This document shows, in pieces, positions 60,667 to 64,000 of a stretch of DNA of 64,000 bases. The stretch is from Saprospiraceae bacterium (GTDB taxonomy: Bacteria > Bacteroidota > Bacteroidia > Chitinophagales > Saprospiraceae). The stretch lies in NCBI GenBank assembly GCA_016711125.1, contig JADJTQ010000012.1, forward strand, positions 310,001 through 374,000. The letters are read 5' to 3'. Each line of letters starts with the position of its first letter. Positions within the stretch are counted from its first letter, which is position 1. The position numbers and the translations under genes were made by a program. The notes below the pieces were generated by a model. That model was not told the DNA's origin. It was given only the letters and a program-made list of their open reading frames with translations, and did no database searches.

Positions 60667-61185
60667 CTAAAATAGCATATCGATAATTATCCACCCACTC
60701 ACCATGAATTGGTAGTATTTCCTTCCTCTTCCTTCTCGCTGCATACCCAATCTTTCTAATAGTTTAATTGATCGCGCATTACATACAGCAACACCAGCAC
60801 TAATTCTGTGTAAATTAAGATCCCCAAATCCAAATGCCAGCGTTGATTTTAAAGCCTCATAGGCAAACCCATTTCCCCAATATTCCGGAAATAAGCTATA
60901 GTGAATTTCCCCACTACGAAATCGTTCTGCAGCAAGGCTAAATCCTGTGATTCCAATGACTTCCAGATCTGTTTTTCGTCTGATTGTCCATTCAAACAGA
61001 CTACGTCTGTGGTTCGCCCGATCTTCAATTGGTCCCGCCATAATAGCCCGGGTCACTTCTGGATTACCAGGTATGCCGACAGTGTTAAACTGTTCTACCA
61101 TCGGCTCGCAATGCAAGGCATGTATGACTGGGATATCATTCCAATCGGTTTCCATTAAACGCAATCTTTTGGTCTCAAGATCCAT
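60667..61185 (-). CDS. GNAT-family N-acetyltransferase (RimJ/RimL-like)
   Basis: The 172-residue protein has ETKRLRLMETDWND at the start, then VIGITGFSLA, HYSLFPEYWGNGFAYEALKSTLAFGF (acetyl-CoA motif A), NLHRISAGVAVCNARSIKLLERLGMQREG. This is the layout of the RimJ-type branch. The substrate may be a ribosomal protein or small amine. Confidence 0.92.
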   Translation of the reverse strand: MDLETKRLRLMETDWNDIPVIHALHCEPMVEQFNTVGIPGNPEVTRAIMAGPIEDRANHRRSLFEWTIRRKTDLEVIGITGFSLAAERFRSGEIHYSLFPEYWGNGFAYEALKSTLAFGFGDLNLHRISAGVAVCNARSIKLLERLGMQREGRGRKYYQFMVSGWIIIDMLF

Positions 61186-61216
61186 CGTTGAAGTCTAATT
61201 GTAAAACCGATAACAG

Positions 61217-62455
61217 TCATTTCTTTTTTTTAGTTTTCAATTTCTGTTCCATTTTCTCAATTTCTCCCATTAGTAAGTTGATATCCTTCTGATAATCAGC
61301 GGATTCTGTCAGTATGCTATTCCGATCATCTTTTGATAGTTCAAGCACTGAAATCGGTTTATCTAACCATGATTCGATTTCACGTAGAAGATCTTTTTCA
61401 TTCTCGCTACAAAAAGATATAGCCAGACCCTTTCGCTCTCCCCTACCCGTTCGCCCCACTCGATGTACGTAGTATTCGGTTTGTTCCGGAATATCATAAT
61501 TCACCACAAGTGCTACTTCCGGAATATCAATACCACGGCCACTCACATCCGTTGCAATCATAATTAAGCTTTCACCCTTTTTAAATTGATCTAAAGTAAG
61601 AGATCGATCCTTCTGCGTCATATCACCGTGCATCATCGTGCTTTCAATTCCAACTCTTCTCATCGCCTTTGAAATCCTCTCAACCCGCACTTTTGTGCGT
61701 ACAAAAACCAATATCTTTTTTGTAACATGCTGCTTAATTAGTTTTTCCAGATAAAATCGCTTTTCATCCGGCTCTAAAAAGAGTACACAGTGTTCTACAT
61801 TTTTTGAAACAGGATCTTTAGGTGATATTTGTATACGAATTGGATTTTGTACTAATGAATAAGCCACCTTTTTGATGGCATCATCTATCGTGGCTGAAAA
61901 GAATAGGGTTTGCTTTTTCTTGGGCAGAAATCTAGTCAGATCACGAATGTCTTTGATAAATCCCAGATTAAGCATGTGATCTGCTTCGTCAAGAATAAGA
62001 ATCTCTACAAATTGAAGATCTAAATGAGACTGTGCCCGTAAGTCAAACAGACGACCTGGTGTCGATACCAGGACATCTACACCTTGTTTTAGCGTAGCAA
62101 TTTGCGACTCTTGCTCCACACCGCCATATAGTGCCATGGTATGGATGGGCGTACCCTTAGAAAGAGAAGAAAATACCCCAGCCACCTGGGCTGCTAACTC
62201 ATGGGTAGGTACCATGACCAGGCATCGGGGAGAACGCCCTTTCGTATTTCTCCTTGGCTGCGTTGTTAAAATGTGGAGTACAGGAATAACAAATGACGCA
62301 GTTTTACCTGTTCCCGTCTGAGCAATCGCCATGACATCTTCTCCCTTTAAAATCGAGGGAATCGCTTTGTATTGGATATCCGTTGGCCTGAGGTAACCGG
62401 CCCGGCTCAAATTGTCTTTAATAGCGTCTATTATGAAATAGTCAGTAAATCGCAT
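61217..62455 (-). CDS. DEAD-box RNA helicase (RhlE-like)
   Basis: Starting at the ATG at 62455 (MRFTDYFIIDAIKDNL) the protein has 412 residues. All motifs are present: Q motif region PTDIQYKAIP, AQTGTGKTA (I), VPTHELAAQ, STPGRLF, LDEADHM (II), FSATIDD (III), IATDVSGRGIDIPEV, and HRVGRTGRGERKG (VI). The upstream extension of the frame to 62602 lacks family similarity. RhlE-type helicases act in ribosome assembly or RNA decay. A lysine-rich tail ends the protein. Confidence 0.95.
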   Translation of the reverse strand: MRFTDYFIIDAIKDNLSRAGYLRPTDIQYKAIPSILKGEDVMAIAQTGTGKTASFVIPVLHILTTQPRRNTKGRSPRCLVMVPTHELAAQVAGVFSSLSKGTPIHTMALYGGVEQESQIATLKQGVDVLVSTPGRLFDLRAQSHLDLQFVEILILDEADHMLNLGFIKDIRDLTRFLPKKKQTLFFSATIDDAIKKVAYSLVQNPIRIQISPKDPVSKNVEHCVLFLEPDEKRFYLEKLIKQHVTKKILVFVRTKVRVERISKAMRRVGIESTMMHGDMTQKDRSLTLDQFKKGESLIMIATDVSGRGIDIPEVALVVNYDIPEQTEYYVHRVGRTGRGERKGLAISFCSENEKDLLREIESWLDKPISVLELSKDDRNSILTESADYQKDINLLMGEIEKMEQKLKTKKKK

Positions 62456-62468
62456 AAATCTTAAAGGG

Positions 62469-62476
62469 CAAAGATA
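62469..62476 (-). promoter_or_regulatory. Candidate -7 element of the DEAD-box gene
   Basis: On the minus strand the sequence is TATCTTTG, 13 bases before the ATG. No TTG lies at the usual -33 distance. It supports the start at 62455 over the longer frame. Confidence 0.35.
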
Positions 62477-62620
62477 ACATCTAAGCGTTAAGCCCACTTT
62501 AATTTGTCGGCAGATCACATGCAAGAAAAAGTTAACAGAGGTCGAAAGTTTGACTGGCCAGGGAAAGAAGTCGGAATATGGGTTTATTTTATAGCAAACC
62601 AATCTTCATCCGCCCCCAGA

Positions 62621-62818
62621 AGGCTGATGAAATACTCACCTCGCGCCGATTAATGAAAAAATAAATGCTTACTATAACATGATGTTGCCGTTCTCACCGT
62701 TTCTGGTTTTGCTGATCCTCTGTCAGTTACAACCTCCGGTCGCTTCCTTCGTCTCGCCGCACCAGAAACGACGATTTACGGCTTTGGCATCCAGTTGCGT
62801 AGTTCAACACCCTCTTAG
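62621..62818. repeat. Dispersed repeat, copy 2 (about 198 bp)
   Basis: It matches 27111-27305 in the same orientation. In this copy CGTTTCTGGT and ACCAGAAACG are perfect complements. A conserved ATG ATG frame codes a short hydrophobic peptide (FSPFLVLLIL) in both copies. It lies between the DEAD-box gene and amt. The remaining gene-free bases (62477-62620 and 62819-62997) hold only a TATATTTG at 62917-62924 without a -33 match. Confidence 0.9.
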
Positions 62819-62997
62819 ATCTAAGGAGTGCAGTATGGCGGGAACTACTTGCTTTCTTGTCGAAAAAACAGATTTTCAAATTTGCAATTATCTCTGATAT
62901 CGAAAGATATATTATATATATTTGATTCCTTTCGATCAATCCTTCATCGAGATTCACCTGTGGATTTGATATTAATATACAACAGAAACTTAGACCT

Positions 62998-64000
62998 ATG
63001 ACTCACCAAAGGGCTCATCGAGTATTCCTAATCTTGATAACATCTCTCGGAAGTATTACTCTTTTTGCTGCCAATCAGGAAACGCCAATTGATACCGGTT
63101 CCACGGCTTGGATGTTGGTATCTACAGCATTAGTATTGCTGATGGTGCCCGGACTAGCCATGTTTTATGGTGGTCTGGTACGGACAAAAAATGTCCTGGG
63201 CACCATGATGCATAGCTTTGTAGCGATGAGCATCATGACTATACTTTGGGTGATTATGGGCTATTCGATGTGTTTTGGTCCCAATGTATTGGGAGGATGG
63301 TTTGGATGGAATAGTGACTTTGTCTTCCTAAAGAGTCTCGATGACTCTATAATGGATGGTGGGATACCTGAATACGTATTCAGCATGTTTCAGGCAAAGT
63401 TTGCCATCATCACCCCTGCTCTAATTGCAGGTGCTTTTGCAGAACGGGTTAATTTTAAGGCATATTGTCTATTTATTGCACTATGGGGAATTCTGGTATA
63501 TAATCCTTTGTGTCACTGGGTCTGGGCTGAAGATGGATTTCTTTTTAATTTGGGAGCTAATGGAGCAATTGACTTTGCAGGTGGTACCGTTGTTCACATT
63601 TCAGCAGGTATCAGTGGTTTGGTGGCCGCTATTTTCTTAGGCGTACGTCGCGGATTTCCAAAAACAAATATGCCACCGAGTAATTTAGTGATGACGATGA
63701 TCGGTGGCGGATTGCTTTGGGTAGGATGGTTTGGATTTAATGCTGGAAGTTCCATATCCAGCAGTTTATTGACGGCTCAAGCACTTACCGCCACTCAGGT
63801 AGCTGCCGCAGCAGGCGCTCTAACCTGGATTATTGTTGAAGGTTGGCATCAGGGCAAAGCTACTGCACTTGGTCTAATATCCGGAGTGCTGGCTGGCTTA
63901 GTGGCGGTCACTCCGGCTGCAGGAGTGGTCCAACCATTTGGAGCCATGATGTTAGGAATTTTTGCATCGCTTTTTTGTTATGGAGGTATTTTAATTAAAA
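62998..64000 (+). CDS. amt: Ammonium transporter, 3' end outside window
   Basis: An ATG at 62998 opens a frame to the window end (334 codons). It has a signal-like first helix, then DTGSTAWMLVSTALVLLMVPGLAMFYGGLVR, NVLGTMMHSFVAM, ITPALIAGAFAERV, CHWVW with the first conserved histidine, and DFAGGTVVHISAGISGLVAA. Further helices continue to the edge. Amt proteins carry ammonium across the inner membrane as trimers. A glnK-like gene may follow outside the window. Confidence 0.95.
   Translation, partial: MTHQRAHRVFLILITSLGSITLFAANQETPIDTGSTAWMLVSTALVLLMVPGLAMFYGGLVRTKNVLGTMMHSFVAMSIMTILWVIMGYSMCFGPNVLGGWFGWNSDFVFLKSLDDSIMDGGIPEYVFSMFQAKFAIITPALIAGAFAERVNFKAYCLFIALWGILVYNPLCHWVWAEDGFLFNLGANGAIDFAGGTVVHISAGISGLVAAIFLGVRRGFPKTNMPPSNLVMTMIGGGLLWVGWFGFNAGSSISSSLLTAQALTATQVAAAAGALTWIIVEGWHQGKATALGLISGVLAGLVAVTPAAGVVQPFGAMMLGIFASLFCYGGILIK

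Noticed and set aside
62457..62602. Longer N-terminus for the DEAD-box helicase
   Set aside because: The added residues are Cys/Phe-rich with no family similarity, and a -7-like element lies inside this stretch.
62679..62897. 72-codon frame in the dispersed repeat as a gene
   Set aside because: Only the first ~48 codons are shared with copy 1, and the ends differ. A short peptide is possible but is reported as a finding rather than a gene.
62882..62924. Complete promoter for amt (TTG at 62882 with TATATTTG at 62917)
   Set aside because: The spacing is 32 bases, too long for the TTG / TAnnTTTG pattern.

Overview
The window is chromosomal DNA from a member of the Bacteroidota, probably a Saprospiria-like marine or soil heterotroph. 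The case rests on several markers: one protein with a type A and one with a gliding-motility-type (type B) C-terminal T9SS sorting domain, Bacteroidota-restricted families (DUF5916, DUF3078, DUF2490), a LytS/LytTR two-component pair, PVC-type heme-binding proteins, and TAnnTTTG-type -7 promoter elements. No rRNA, tRNA, CRISPR array, prophage, transposase or restriction system was seen.

Layout. 1-6 kb: end of an EamA transporter, a secreted protein, an APC permease, an ABC-F ATPase and a TetR regulator. 6-10 kb: a tight minus-strand operon folE-fabD-yqgE-ABC-F. 10-19 kb: LytS/LytTR pair, a large T9SS protein with dockerin-like and cohesin-like parts, a LOG-like protein, then a Tat-exported Gfo/Idh/MocA oxidoreductase convergent with a DUF1080 hydrolase. 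19-30 kb: secreted and outer-membrane proteins, and between 25.2 and 27.3 kb a decayed zone (DUF5916 remnant, NIPSNAP, truncated deacetylase, a dispersed repeat), followed by a PVC-type heme protein. 30-50 kb: SulP transporter, S9 peptidase, GH5, TPR lipoprotein, DUF885, DUF3078, Tex, a PQQ dehydrogenase with cytochrome domain, TspO, a GH-like TIM barrel and a VOC protein. 50-64 kb: SDR/DUF2867 gene divergent from a TetR gene, SulP + beta-carbonic anhydrase + DUF2490, a minisatellite, AI-2E, SUKH, MscS, sugar dehydrogenase + cytochrome c, GNAT, DEAD-box helicase and the start of amt.

Functionally the window looks like a polysaccharide and sugar scavenger. Secreted glycosidases feed periplasmic oxidation (PQQ dehydrogenases with cytochromes, Gfo/Idh/MocA plus 3-keto-glycoside hydrolase), and there are anion/bicarbonate and ammonium uptake genes.

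The most striking property is the number of broken reading frames: about sixteen breaks in 64 kb. Most can be restored by one base, often in a short homopolymer, which points to uncorrected sequence error for many of them. A few are not explained that way: a SulP gene lacking roughly 110 internal codons, a deacetylase missing its core and ending in a repeat, and a DUF5916 remnant with an in-frame stop. I found no convincing new multi-gene system. The least explained elements are a two-copy ~197 bp dispersed repeat, a degenerate 8-bp minisatellite, and paired hairpin repeats.
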